NCBI GenBank assembly: GCA_012513005.1
Contig: JAAZCZ010000107.1
Location: forward strand, 1-29,940
Length of the DNA: 29,940 nt
Direction: 5' to 3'
DNA from: Oscillospiraceae bacterium
GTDB taxonomy: Bacteria > Bacillota > Clostridia > Oscillospirales > Oscillospiraceae
Shown here piece after piece: positions 22,838-29,940 of this stretch. Every line of letters starts with the position of its first letter. Position 1 is the stretch's first letter. Both the position numbers and the translations under genes were made by a program. The notes under the pieces were generated by a model that was not told the DNA's origin, did no database searches, and was given only the letters and a program-made list of their open reading frames with translations.

Positions 22838-23809
22838 ATGGAAACTACAAATAATAAAACCGTCTACTTAGCCGGCGGCTGTTTTTGGGGTTTAGAGCGG
22901 CTTTTTCAGGTGATTACCGGAGTTACTGCAACAAGCTGCGGCTATGCAAACGGAAGCTGCGCAGAGGATGCCAATTATGAGACTGTGTGCAGGGGCAAAG
23001 CAGGCTTCAGGGAGGCTGTTAAGGTCTGCTATGACCCCCTGCTTGTGAGCCTTGATTCGCTGCTTTATGCCTTTTATTATGTTATTGACCCGACTGTGAA
23101 AGACAGGCAGGGTGCCGACATCGGCAGCCAGTATCAAACGGGCATATACTACACAGACGAGGAAACTAAGAAAACGGCAGAGCGGATATCGGAGCGTTTT
23201 AGAAAGATCTATTCAAATTTCGCAGTTGAGATTTTGCCGCTTAAAAACTATTTTGAGGCAGAGGATTATCATCAGAGTTATCTCATTAAAAATCCCGGTG
23301 GCTACTGCCACATCTCCCCCACCAAGATAAGAGCCTTTGCCAATATGCGCATAGACGCCGGAAAATATCTCCCGCCCGACCCTGATGAGATTAAAAAGAT
23401 GCTCACAAATGCTCAGTTTGCCGTGACTCAGCATGACTCAACAGAGCCGCCTTTCTCAAACGAATACTATTTAGAGGATAGATCCGGCATATATGTTGAT
23501 GTTGTCACCGGCGAGCCGCTCTTTTCATCTGACGATAAGTTCCCAAGCTCCTGCGGCTGGCCTGCTTTTTCAAAGCCGATTGAGGCGCCTGTTGTTTTTA
23601 ATAAAACAGACCGCAGCCACGGCATGTACAGAACAGAGGTACGCAGTCGCAGCGGAAACTCGCACTTGGGCCATGTTTTTATGAATGACCCCGAGTCACC
23701 TAACGGCATTCGCTACTGCATTAACAGCGCGTCTTTAAAATTTATTCCGGAAGAGGATATGGAAAAAGCGGGCTACGGCTATCTCCTGCCACTCGGTAAG
23801 AAAAACTGA
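22838..23809 (+). CDS. msrAB: Bifunctional peptide methionine sulfoxide reductase MsrA/MsrB
   Basis: Repairs oxidised methionine: MsrA acts on the S epimer and MsrB on the R epimer. The MsrA domain (about 1-160) has the catalytic Cys15 in GGCFWG, QYQTGIYYTD and EDYHQSYL. The MsrB domain (about 180-323) has SNEYYLEDRSGIYVD, SCGWPAFSKPI, RSGNSHLGHVF and the catalytic Cys in RYCINSASLKFIP. The two CxxC zinc pairs of many MsrB proteins are absent, so this is the zinc-free type. I chose the start at 22838 because AAGGAGG lies 5 bases upstream; an upstream ATG at 22817 lacks a site. The product is 323 aa. No signal peptide is seen, so it is cytoplasmic. It may share the thyA transcript. Confidence 0.96.
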   Translation: METTNNKTVYLAGGCFWGLERLFQVITGVTATSCGYANGSCAEDANYETVCRGKAGFREAVKVCYDPLLVSLDSLLYAFYYVIDPTVKDRQGADIGSQYQTGIYYTDEETKKTAERISERFRKIYSNFAVEILPLKNYFEAEDYHQSYLIKNPGGYCHISPTKIRAFANMRIDAGKYLPPDPDEIKKMLTNAQFAVTQHDSTEPPFSNEYYLEDRSGIYVDVVTGEPLFSSDDKFPSSCGWPAFSKPIEAPVVFNKTDRSHGMYRTEVRSRSGNSHLGHVFMNDPESPNGIRYCINSASLKFIPEEDMEKAGYGYLLPLGKKN

Positions 23810-23858
23810 ATTAGTTTATTATATTTTAGTCTATATATTTGCGGAGGTTATCTTATTT

Positions 23859-24797
23859 ATGTCCAAAATTGTAATCGCACTCGGCGGTAACGCACTCGGA
23901 AAAAGCCCCTATGAGCAGAAGGAAAAGGTAAAAAAAGCAGCATCTTCTATTTGTGATTTTATTGAGCAGGGGCATGATGTGATAATCAGCCACGGTAACG
24001 GTCCTCAGGTCGGCATGATTAAGCTCGGGCTTGATACCGCAGCCGATTTAGACAGTAACATTGCTCACTTTCCGCTCCCGGAGTGCACGGCTTTAAGCCA
24101 AGGATATATAGGATATCATCTGCAAAATGAAATTTCCCGCGAGCTTTTTGCCCGAAAAATAAATAAGGGCGTTGTTACCCTTGTAACTCAGATTGAAGTT
24201 TCGCCCGAAGATCCTGCGTTTTCAAATCCCACAAAGCCAATAGGCGCTTTTTACACGCAGGAGGAAGCTTACAGGCTCATGGCTGAAAACCCCGCAGCAG
24301 TTTATAAAGAGGATGCCGGGCGCGACTGGAGGCTCACGGTAGCTTCTCCCAAGCCCGTTAATATCCTTGAAAAAGACAGCATAAACACTCTGCTGAATAG
24401 CGGCTTTGTTGTGATTGCCTGCGGTGGGGGCGGCATACCGGTTATTAAAAAAGCTCCCGGTGTTTATGAGGGGGCTGACGCTGTTATAGACAAGGATTTT
24501 GCCTCAGCAAAACTAGCTGCTGAAGCTGACGCTGATTTTCTTTATATACTCACGGCAGTAGACAGAGTGATACTAAACTACGGCAAGCCAAATGCAAAGG
24601 AGCTTATTAAATTAAGTAGCGAAGAGGCGCAGGGCTACGCCCGGGAAGGACATTTTGCACCCGGCAGCATGCTGCCCAAGGTCATGGCAGCAATCGACTT
24701 TGTTTCGGGCAGGCAGGGCAGGTCTGCTGTTATTTCGTCTTTGGAAAAAGCTGGGCAGGCAGCCCAAGGCTTATCCGGAACTGTAATCACAGGCTGA
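23859..24797 (+). CDS. arcC: Carbamate kinase
   Basis: Makes ATP from carbamoyl phosphate and ADP, or the reverse; normally the last step of arginine deiminase or purine/allantoin fermentation. Amino-acid-kinase fold: N-terminal VIALGGNALG, SHGNGPQVG, ALSQGYIGYHLQNE, VVTLVTQIEV, VIACGGGGIPVI, AVIDKDFASAKLA and the ending FAPGSMLPKVMAAIDFV. Length (312 aa) is typical. GGAGG is 11 bases before the ATG. No arcA, arcB or other arginine genes are in the window, so the carbamoyl phosphate source is unknown. The gene is followed directly by a strong terminator. Confidence 0.96.
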   Translation: MSKIVIALGGNALGKSPYEQKEKVKKAASSICDFIEQGHDVIISHGNGPQVGMIKLGLDTAADLDSNIAHFPLPECTALSQGYIGYHLQNEISRELFARKINKGVVTLVTQIEVSPEDPAFSNPTKPIGAFYTQEEAYRLMAENPAAVYKEDAGRDWRLTVASPKPVNILEKDSINTLLNSGFVVIACGGGGIPVIKKAPGVYEGADAVIDKDFASAKLAAEADADFLYILTAVDRVILNYGKPNAKELIKLSSEEAQGYAREGHFAPGSMLPKVMAAIDFVSGRQGRSAVISSLEKAGQAAQGLSGTVITG

Positions 24798-24818
24798 ATT
24801 TAGCTATATTAATACCCA

Positions 24819-24850
24819 AAGCGGCGGCAAAATTTGCCGCCGCTTTTTTA
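24819..24850 (+). terminator. Rho-independent terminator after carbamate kinase
   Basis: An 8-bp GC-rich stem GCGGCGGC (24821-24828) with GCCGCCGC (24836-24843), extended by A-T pairs, followed by TTTTTTA. On the minus strand it may also help stop the malic enzyme transcript, with a weaker U run. Confidence 0.9.
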
Positions 24851-24906
24851 GTTTTTTTAGTTTTATTGCTTTTTATATTATTACTAATGCTGACAGTGCT
24901 AAAAAA

Positions 24907-26079
24907 TTATTTTCTGCACACGCCGGTTTTTTGCGCAGCTTCAAAAACTGCCTTGGAAACTGCCGGGCAGACTCTTTTGTCTGTGGCGGCGGGGATTATA
25001 TATTCTGTGCAAAGCTCATCATCTCTTACTAAATTTGCTATTGCAAGTGCCGCTGCTATCTTCATTGCCTCGTTAATCTGCGCTGCTTTAGCATCAAATG
25101 CGCCTCTAAACACTCCCGGGAATGCAAGCAGGTTATTTATTTGGTTTTTAAAATCAGACCTGCCTGTGGCTATTACATATGCCCCCGCTTTTTTAGCTTC
25201 CTCGGGCATAATTTCCGGCACGGGGTTTGCCATAGCAAATATTACAGGCTTTTTTGCCATGCTTTTTATCATAGCCTGCGTAAGAACATTTGGAGCTGAC
25301 ACGCCTATGAAAACATCTGCATCTTTTATGACATCAGACAGGCTTCCCTTTTTTATTTTTTTATTTGTTATTTCGGCAAGGTCATGTTTTGCCTTGTCTA
25401 AATTCTCCCTGCCCTTGTATATTGCGCCCTTTTTGTCGCAGACTGTAATATTTATAAAGCCGCAGACTAAAAGCAGCCTTGCAATAGCGTTAGCGGCAGC
25501 GCCCGCGCCGTTTATTACAATTTGCATATCGGCGGGTTTTTTACCTCTTAGCTTAGCAGCGTTTATAAGCCCTGCAGCGCAAACTATTGCCGTGCCGTGC
25601 TGATCGTCGTGAAACACCGGTATGTCGCAGGCTTTTTTGAGTCTATCCTCGATTTCAAAGCAGCGAGGCGCGGCTATGTCTTCTAAATTAATGCCACCGA
25701 ATGACTTTGAGATTAGAGTGACGGCTTTTACAAATTCATCTGTATCCTTAGTGTCTATGCAGATAGGAAAGGCATCCACATCTCCGTAGGCTTTAAAAAG
25801 TGCACACTTACCCTCCATAACGGGCATGGCGGCAGCAGGTCCTATATCTCCCAGCCCCAGAACCGCCGTTCCGTCTGTTATGACAGCGCAGAGGTTGTGC
25901 CGCCTTGTTAAATCAAATGAGAGCTTTTCGTCTTTTACTATTTGCAGACAGGGCTCTGCCACCCCGGGTGTGTATGCCAAGGAGAGTGCCTCGGCTGTGT
26001 CTAAGTCAGCTCGGCTGATTATTTCGATTTTGCCCTTTAATTTTCGGTGCAGTGCCAGTGCTTTTTCTGATATTTCCAT
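24907..26079 (-). CDS. NAD(P)-dependent malic enzyme
   Basis: Oxidative decarboxylation of malate to pyruvate and CO2. It is the short (390-aa) bacterial form without a phosphotransacetylase tail. The N-terminal domain has the catalytic Tyr in AYTPGVAEPC (about residues 35-44) and DGTAVLGLGDIGPAAAMPVMEGK. The metal site is in INLEDIAAPRCFEIE, and IPVFHDDQHGTAIV follows. The nucleotide-binding glycine motif is INGAGAAANAIARLL, and the C-terminal MANPVPEIMPEEAKKAGA is present. GGGAGG lies just before the ATG. It is 12 bases after fumC, so fumarate to malate to pyruvate is encoded on one transcript. Cofactor preference is not assigned. Confidence 0.94.
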   Translation of the reverse strand: MEISEKALALHRKLKGKIEIISRADLDTAEALSLAYTPGVAEPCLQIVKDEKLSFDLTRRHNLCAVITDGTAVLGLGDIGPAAAMPVMEGKCALFKAYGDVDAFPICIDTKDTDEFVKAVTLISKSFGGINLEDIAAPRCFEIEDRLKKACDIPVFHDDQHGTAIVCAAGLINAAKLRGKKPADMQIVINGAGAAANAIARLLLVCGFINITVCDKKGAIYKGRENLDKAKHDLAEITNKKIKKGSLSDVIKDADVFIGVSAPNVLTQAMIKSMAKKPVIFAMANPVPEIMPEEAKKAGAYVIATGRSDFKNQINNLLAFPGVFRGAFDAKAAQINEAMKIAAALAIANLVRDDELCTEYIIPAATDKRVCPAVSKAVFEAAQKTGVCRK

Positions 26080-26091
26080 TTTGCCTCCCTG

Positions 26092-27459
26092 CTACTTTGC
26101 CATTTTATCGGGTGAAATGAGCCTGTCAAATTCTGCAGCATTAAGATCCCCGCATAAGATGCAGGTCTCTTTTAGTGTTTTGCCCTGCTCCTCGGCTATT
26201 TTGACTATCTCTGCCACTCTTTCATAGCCCAAAACGGGCGTGAGCGCCGTTGCCGACATCAGAGATTTTTCAGCATATTCTGACATTTTATCCCTGTTAG
26301 CCTCTATTCCCTCACAGCAGTTAATTCTAAACGAGACTAAGCTGTCTTTAAGTAGCCTGACTGACTGCAAAAAGCTGTATGCTAAAAGCGGGCGCAGGGT
26401 GTTTAGCTGCAAAATGCCGCCGCCTGCAGCAAAGGAAACTGCCGCATCGTTTGCAATCACCCTGCCCGCTACCATGATAAGAGCCTCGCACTGGGTCGGA
26501 TTTACCTTTCCCGGCATGATGCTTGACCCGGGCTCGTTTTGCGGAATTCTGATTTCGCCTATGCCGCAGTGCGGACCTGAGGAGAGCAGGCGTATGTCGT
26601 TTGCTATTTTAATTAAGCTGACAGCAAGTGTTTTTACTGCGCTGTGCGCAAAAAGCAGCGTATCATCGCAGGATACGGCGTGAAAGAGGTTCGCTGCGGG
26701 CTTGTATTTTGCGCCTGTTATATCTGATAAAATTTTGCAGACTGTATCAGAAAAGCCCTTTGGTGCGTTTAGCCCCGTGCCGACTGCCGTGCCGCCGATT
26801 GCGAGATTATTAAGAGCCTCCGATGATTTTATTATCATATCACGGCTGTTTTCCAATGCCGCTCTCCAGCCGGAAATTTCCTGCGAAAATAGCATGGGAA
26901 CTGCATCCTGCATATGCGTTCTGCCGCATTTTATTACATCGCTGTTTTCTTTTTCCAGCCTTAAAAGTGTATTTGTCAAATCGGAAAGTGCGGGAACAAG
27001 ACCGGTATTTATCTGCGTATACGCCGCTATATGCATAGCAGTCGGGAACACATCGTTGCTCGACTGCGACATATTGACATCGTCATTCGGGTGCAGAAGC
27101 TTTTTGCCCACAATTTCGTTGCCTCTTGCTGCTATTACCTCGTTTAGATTCATATTTGTCTGGGTGCCGGAGCCTGTCTGCCAAACGGGCAGCGGAAACT
27201 CTAAATCGTGCTTGCCGCTTATAATCTCATCGCAGACTCTAGCTATTAGCTTTGCCTTTTCGTCTGTCATTTTATCGGGGCAGAGTAGAAAATTTGCCTC
27301 GGCTGCCGCTTTTTTTATTTGGGCTATGGCATAGATTATCTCAAAGGGCATTTTTTCTGTGCCTATTTCAAAATTGCGGCGGCTTTTTTCGGTTACGCTG
27401 CCCCAATATCTGCCCTCCGGCACCTTATTTTCAGCTAAAAAATCATTAAGCTTTTGCAC
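26092..27459 (-). CDS. fumC: Fumarate hydratase, class II
   Basis: Reversible hydration of fumarate to malate; iron-independent class II enzyme. Landmarks are the substrate-binding GSGTQTNMNLNEVIAARG, SSNDVFPTAMHIA, GRTHMQDAVPM, the flexible signature loop GSSIMPGKVNP and NCCEGIEANRDKM. Length (455 aa) matches the family. The start is GTG at 27459, with AAGGAAAGG 8 bases upstream; an upstream ATG is out of frame. It is paired with malic enzyme 12 bases downstream. Aspartate ammonia-lyase shares the fold, but the VTEKSRRNFEIGTEKMP opening and the GIEANRDK ending fit fumarase better. Confidence 0.94.
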   Translation of the reverse strand: MQKLNDFLAENKVPEGRYWGSVTEKSRRNFEIGTEKMPFEIIYAIAQIKKAAAEANFLLCPDKMTDEKAKLIARVCDEIISGKHDLEFPLPVWQTGSGTQTNMNLNEVIAARGNEIVGKKLLHPNDDVNMSQSSNDVFPTAMHIAAYTQINTGLVPALSDLTNTLLRLEKENSDVIKCGRTHMQDAVPMLFSQEISGWRAALENSRDMIIKSSEALNNLAIGGTAVGTGLNAPKGFSDTVCKILSDITGAKYKPAANLFHAVSCDDTLLFAHSAVKTLAVSLIKIANDIRLLSSGPHCGIGEIRIPQNEPGSSIMPGKVNPTQCEALIMVAGRVIANDAAVSFAAGGGILQLNTLRPLLAYSFLQSVRLLKDSLVSFRINCCEGIEANRDKMSEYAEKSLMSATALTPVLGYERVAEIVKIAEEQGKTLKETCILCGDLNAAEFDRLISPDKMAK

Positions 27460-27489
27460 AACATTCGCCTTTCCTTTTTAGTTTTTTTA

Positions 27490-27530
27490 ATATTAAAATG
27501 CCGCAGGAAAGCTATCTCTTGCGGCAATTT
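27490..27530 (-). terminator. Terminator after the GntR-family gene
   Basis: On the minus strand, TGCCGCA (27526-27520) pairs with TGCGGCA (27505-27499) across a 14-base loop, followed by TTTTAATATT. It separates the regulator gene from fumC. Confidence 0.65.
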
Positions 27531-27540
27531 TATTTTGATT

Positions 27541-28317
27541 TTATATTACTCTTTTGAAGCTCGCGCCGTCTCGTGAAAGCCCGACAGACAGATGCACCTT
27601 GTCGCCTCTTATCAGGCTTTCGGTGTATTCGTAGATTATGCCCTGCTCGGTTTTTGTGAGTCTTTTCACCGCAAAGGCAGCCGCTCCCGGCTTTGAGTCT
27701 AAGAGCTTTGCTTCCTCCTCTTTTAGGAGTGTGGCAGAGTATTCATCCTCTGCTGTGTGCGGCACTACACCCTTTTCATATAAAAGACTGTAGAAGCTGT
27801 GCGTTGCAAGCAGCTTGCGATTTAGCCCGGGGTATATAAATGTGGGGTAGTGTGAGGTTTCGAGAATTACCGGCTCTCCGTCTACATTTCTTATTCTGCG
27901 GAACCTGTATACATAAACTCCCTCACCGAGTTCAAGCAGTCTGGCAACTGCTGCCGGCGGGATTATGACTTCAAATTCAAGTATTGTTGAGGTCGGCACC
28001 CTGCCCATACCGCTGATTTCCGATGTGAACGAGTACACATTGTAGCTGCGTTTGTGAAAATCCGAGCTTGTTACAAAGGTGCCTCTGCCCTGCATGCGAA
28101 CTAACATTCCCTCGGATTCGAGTATGCCTATTGCCTGCCTGACTGTGCTGCGCGAGACATCATAAATTCGGCATAGCTCAGACTCTGAGGGCAGCTTTTC
28201 GCCCTCCCTGAGTGTGCCTGCCGAGATGCTGCGCTTTACTATGTTGGAAAGCTGCGTGTATAGGGGCATATCGCTCTTTGTGTCGAATTTTCCTAAATTT
28301 ATCGTGGGTTTTTTCAT
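27541..28317 (-). CDS. GntR-family transcriptional regulator with UTRA domain (HutC/FarR type)
   Basis: Effector-responsive repressor or activator. The N-terminal winged helix (about 18-85) shows PLYTQLSNIVKRSISAG, GEKLPSESELCRIYDVSRST and VRQAIGILESEGMLVRMQGRGTFV. The UTRA ligand-binding domain (about 100-258) has VYRFRRIRNVDGEPVILETSHYP, HSFYSLLYEKGVVP and the closing YEYTESLIRGDK. Length (258 aa) is typical. GGAG precedes the ATG, and the gene has a good promoter (28360-28388). A dyad at 28327-28346, just after the predicted transcription start, is a likely autoregulatory operator. It is divergent from the Fe-alcohol dehydrogenase, a possible target. The ligand is unknown. Confidence 0.93.
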   Translation of the reverse strand: MKKPTINLGKFDTKSDMPLYTQLSNIVKRSISAGTLREGEKLPSESELCRIYDVSRSTVRQAIGILESEGMLVRMQGRGTFVTSSDFHKRSYNVYSFTSEISGMGRVPTSTILEFEVIIPPAAVARLLELGEGVYVYRFRRIRNVDGEPVILETSHYPTFIYPGLNRKLLATHSFYSLLYEKGVVPHTAEDEYSATLLKEEEAKLLDSKPGAAAFAVKRLTKTEQGIIYEYTESLIRGDKVHLSVGLSRDGASFKRVI

Positions 28318-28326
28318 AAATTACTC

Positions 28327-28346
28327 CAAACTTGTTATAACGTTTG
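28327..28346. promoter_or_regulatory. Candidate GntR operator
   Basis: CAAAC (28327-28331) and GTTTG (28342-28346) form a dyad around the internal palindrome GTTATAAC (28334-28341). It lies about +7 to +26 of the predicted regulator transcript, a normal place for autorepression. The centre differs from the HutC GT-N4-AC consensus I recall, so assignment is by position. Confidence 0.45.
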
Positions 28347-28359
28347 ATATATCCTAACC

Positions 28360-28388
28360 ATTATAGCAAATCAGATATTCCAATACAA
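28360..28388 (-). promoter_or_regulatory. GntR-family gene promoter
   Basis: On the minus strand, TTGTAT (28388-28383), a 17-base spacer and TATAAT (28365-28360) with an extended -10 TGC. Confidence 0.7.
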
Positions 28389-28525
28389 TACAAACAGCAG
28401 GGCTAAAATGTATTTTATCTTTGTATTTTTTCCTGCAGAGCCAAAAATATTGCCAAAAAACAATCTTTGCAAAACAGCAGTTTGACTAAATATTTTTTTA
28501 ACTACCCCACGAGCAGGCGATTCTA

Positions 28526-28554
28526 TGGACAGTTTTTCACATTTTGTGTATAAT
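28526..28554 (+). promoter_or_regulatory. Fe-alcohol dehydrogenase promoter
   Basis: TGGACA (28526-28531), a 17-base spacer and TATAAT (28549-28554), about 58 bases before the start codon. The rest of the divergent region (28389-28525) is AT-rich and shows no further clear element. Confidence 0.7.
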
Positions 28555-28611
28555 AATATATAGCTTTTGTATGGGAAAAACTGAAACAATTTTTTAAAGG
28601 GAGTGTTTATT

Positions 28612-29832
28612 TTGGCAGTCGTAACCAAAGTCAGCCACGCTTATTACCGCACATTCCAAGGTGCATTTAACATCGGAGCCAGGGTGCTGCCCTGGAGGAA
28701 GCCGAAGCTCATTATGGGTGCCGGCAGTCTTGCTAAGGTGCCTTCGGTATTAAATTCATGCGGCGTTAATAAGGTAATGGTAGTAACCGGACCCAACATT
28801 GTAAAAACTCTGGGTCTCCGCTTAAAGGAAATACTGGAAAAAGCGGGTATGCAGTATGAGGTTTTCTGCGATGTTGAGGCAAACCCCTCTGTTGAAACAG
28901 TTGAGGAAATTTTCAAAATGTATGTTGCAACCGGCTGTGACGGTTTTGTTGCACTCGGCGGCGGCTCTCCTATGGATGCAGCTAAGGCTGCTGCTGCCCG
29001 TGTTGTGAGACCTCGTACCCCTCTGCACCGCATGGCGGGTGTGCTTAAGGTTTTAAAGCCCATTCCCCCGTTTATCGCAATTCCCACAACGGCGGGTACA
29101 GGCAGTGAAACTACCATAGCGGCAGTTATTACAGACCGCGCAAAAAATCATAAATACGCACTTATGGACCTTGTTTTAACCCCGAAATACGCAATCTTGG
29201 ACCCGGAGCTAATTGTGAGCCTATCCCCCAGAACAACAGCAGCAACAGGTATGGATGCACTAACTCACGCTGTTGAGGCTTATGTCTGCAACTCATATAA
29301 CACAAAGGAAAGCCTGCGCTGTGCCGAGGAGGCTGTTGTCACAATTATGAAGTGCCTTGAGCCTTCTTTCAGAGATCCCTCCGATTTAAGGCTGCGTCAG
29401 GAGATGCTGCTTGCCTCGTTTAAGGCAGGCTTTGCATTCACACGCGCGGGTGTCGGCAACGTGCATGCTATTGCACACACACTCGGCGGTTTTTATAACA
29501 CACCGCACGGACTTGCTAACGCTGTTATACTGCCCATCGTCTTAGAGGATTACAGCTTTGCAGTTTGGGATAAGCTGGCGCACCTTGCCGAGCTGACAGG
29601 CATTGCAGCCTCCGGCACAACCGAGGAGCGTGCCAAGGCATTTATCGCCGAAATTCGCAGAATGAACGATGTTATGGGTATTCCGAGAGGCTTTGACTTC
29701 ATTTTGGATAAGGACATCCCCACAATGATTAAAATGGCTCTCGCCGAGGCAAACCCGGTATATCCTGTGCCTGTTATCTATGATGCAGCAAGGGCTCGCC
29801 GTGTTATTGAGAATATCCGTATGGGAGCTTAG
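28612..29832 (+). CDS. Iron-containing alcohol dehydrogenase
   Basis: Group III (Fe-dependent) alcohol dehydrogenase, probably interconverting an aldehyde and an alcohol with NAD(P)H in fermentation; the exact substrate is unknown. The nucleotide-binding GGGSPMDAAKAAA and AIPTTAGTGSETTIAAVITD are present. Metal ligands lie in GMDALTHAVEAY and in VHAIAHTLGGFYNTPHGLANA. The product is 406 aa. The likely start is TTG at 28612, with AGGGAG 8 bases upstream; the in-frame GTG at 28603 overlaps that ribosome site and is less likely. An N-terminal stretch of about 30 residues (YYRTFQGAFNIGARVLPWR) precedes the core fold. It is divergent from the GntR regulator. Confidence 0.93.
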   Translation: MAVVTKVSHAYYRTFQGAFNIGARVLPWRKPKLIMGAGSLAKVPSVLNSCGVNKVMVVTGPNIVKTLGLRLKEILEKAGMQYEVFCDVEANPSVETVEEIFKMYVATGCDGFVALGGGSPMDAAKAAAARVVRPRTPLHRMAGVLKVLKPIPPFIAIPTTAGTGSETTIAAVITDRAKNHKYALMDLVLTPKYAILDPELIVSLSPRTTAATGMDALTHAVEAYVCNSYNTKESLRCAEEAVVTIMKCLEPSFRDPSDLRLRQEMLLASFKAGFAFTRAGVGNVHAIAHTLGGFYNTPHGLANAVILPIVLEDYSFAVWDKLAHLAELTGIAASGTTEERAKAFIAEIRRMNDVMGIPRGFDFILDKDIPTMIKMALAEANPVYPVPVIYDAARARRVIENIRMGA

Positions 29833-29847
29833 ATTTAATAATATATT

Positions 29848-29877
29848 TTGACATATTATTTACGCATATTTCATAAT
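29848..29877 (+). promoter_or_regulatory. Promoter before the right-edge gene
   Basis: TTGACA (29848-29853), an 18-base spacer and CATAAT (29872-29877), 42 bases before the ATG at 29920. A second TATAAT at 29885 lacks a matching -35. Confidence 0.5.
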
Positions 29878-29919
29878 TACAGCATATAATAGCCTCAATA
29901 GTTGAGGCGGAGGACATTT

Positions 29920-29940
29920 ATGAGCAGCAGCAAAAACGAG
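29920..29940 (+). CDS. Start of an unidentified gene, cut by the window edge
   Basis: ATG at 29920 with GGAGGAC about 6 bases upstream and a promoter at 29848. Seven codons are visible (MSSSKNE), too few to identify the product. The ribosome site is strong, so the start is likely real. Confidence 0.55.

Noticed and set aside
24866..25603. 245-codon plus-strand open frame with hydrophobic stretches
   Set aside because: Antisense to malic enzyme. The hydrophobic look comes from the reverse reading of that gene, and no ribosome site or family motif is seen.
26702..27334. 210-codon plus-strand open frame
   Set aside because: Antisense to fumC, which is unambiguous on the minus strand.
28644..29117. 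157-codon minus-strand open frame
   Set aside because: Antisense to the Fe-alcohol dehydrogenase; no supporting signals.
1..29940. CRISPR arrays, tRNA or rRNA genes, insertion sequences, prophage genes
   Set aside because: Reading through the intergenic regions I found no regularly spaced repeats, no cloverleaf-like sequence with a CCA-type acceptor, and no transposase or integrase coding sequence.

Overview
The window looks like chromosomal DNA of a low-to-mid GC, Gram-positive anaerobe of the class Clostridia, probably a gut-type, Oscillospiraceae-like lineage. The evidence is the hprK-murB-rapZ-yvcK-whiA cluster in its usual Firmicutes order, strong Shine-Dalgarno sites, sigma-A-type promoters, many rho-independent terminators, an MsmX-type sugar ATPase and fermentation-style genes (malic enzyme, fumarase, Fe-alcohol dehydrogenase, carbamate kinase). 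I see no rRNA, tRNA, CRISPR array, phage module or transposase. The lineage is an inference; no marker here fixes the genus.

Layout. 1-1039 (minus): start of a probable anti-sigma gene, an ECF-like sigma factor, and rpmB (L28). 1263-5936 (plus): hprK, murB, rapZ, yvcK and whiA, joining carbon-catabolite signalling, peptidoglycan precursor synthesis and division control. 5985-6515: a NifX-like protein with a Cys/His-rich tail. 6624-7728: a DMT exporter behind a leader RNA that contains a terminator. 7812-13053 (minus): a lipid/stress group of sn-glycerol-1-phosphate dehydrogenase, LOG family protein, RidA, and a 978-residue ABC ATPase-FtsX fusion whose ATPase motifs are nearly all lost. 13215-14090: a DegV (fatty-acid-binding) protein, transcribed divergently from the dehydrogenase across a palindromic promoter region. 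14156-18333 (minus): an operon of YihY/BrkB membrane protein, ABC-F ATPase, YdcF-family protein and HAD phosphatase.

18528-19421: a second DMT exporter. 19493-19910: a gene-free stretch made of decayed inverted repeats. 19971-21179 (minus): an MsmX-type ATPase, possibly coupled to an 11-codon leader ORF. 21470-24797 (plus): thyA, dfrA, msrAB fusion and carbamate kinase. 24907-27459 (minus): fumarase and malic enzyme, a fumarate-malate-pyruvate pair. 27541-28317 (minus): a GntR/UTRA regulator, divergent from an iron-dependent alcohol dehydrogenase (28612-29832). A further gene begins at 29920.

Most genes are housekeeping. The points most worth a second look are the catalytically degenerate ABC-FtsX fusion, the metal-tail NifX-like protein, the attenuator-like leader at 6660-6756, the overlapping divergent promoters at 13095-13161, and the leader ORF before the MsmX-type gene. 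Nothing here is an obviously new multi-gene system. The degenerate ABC-FtsX protein is the best candidate for undescribed biology.
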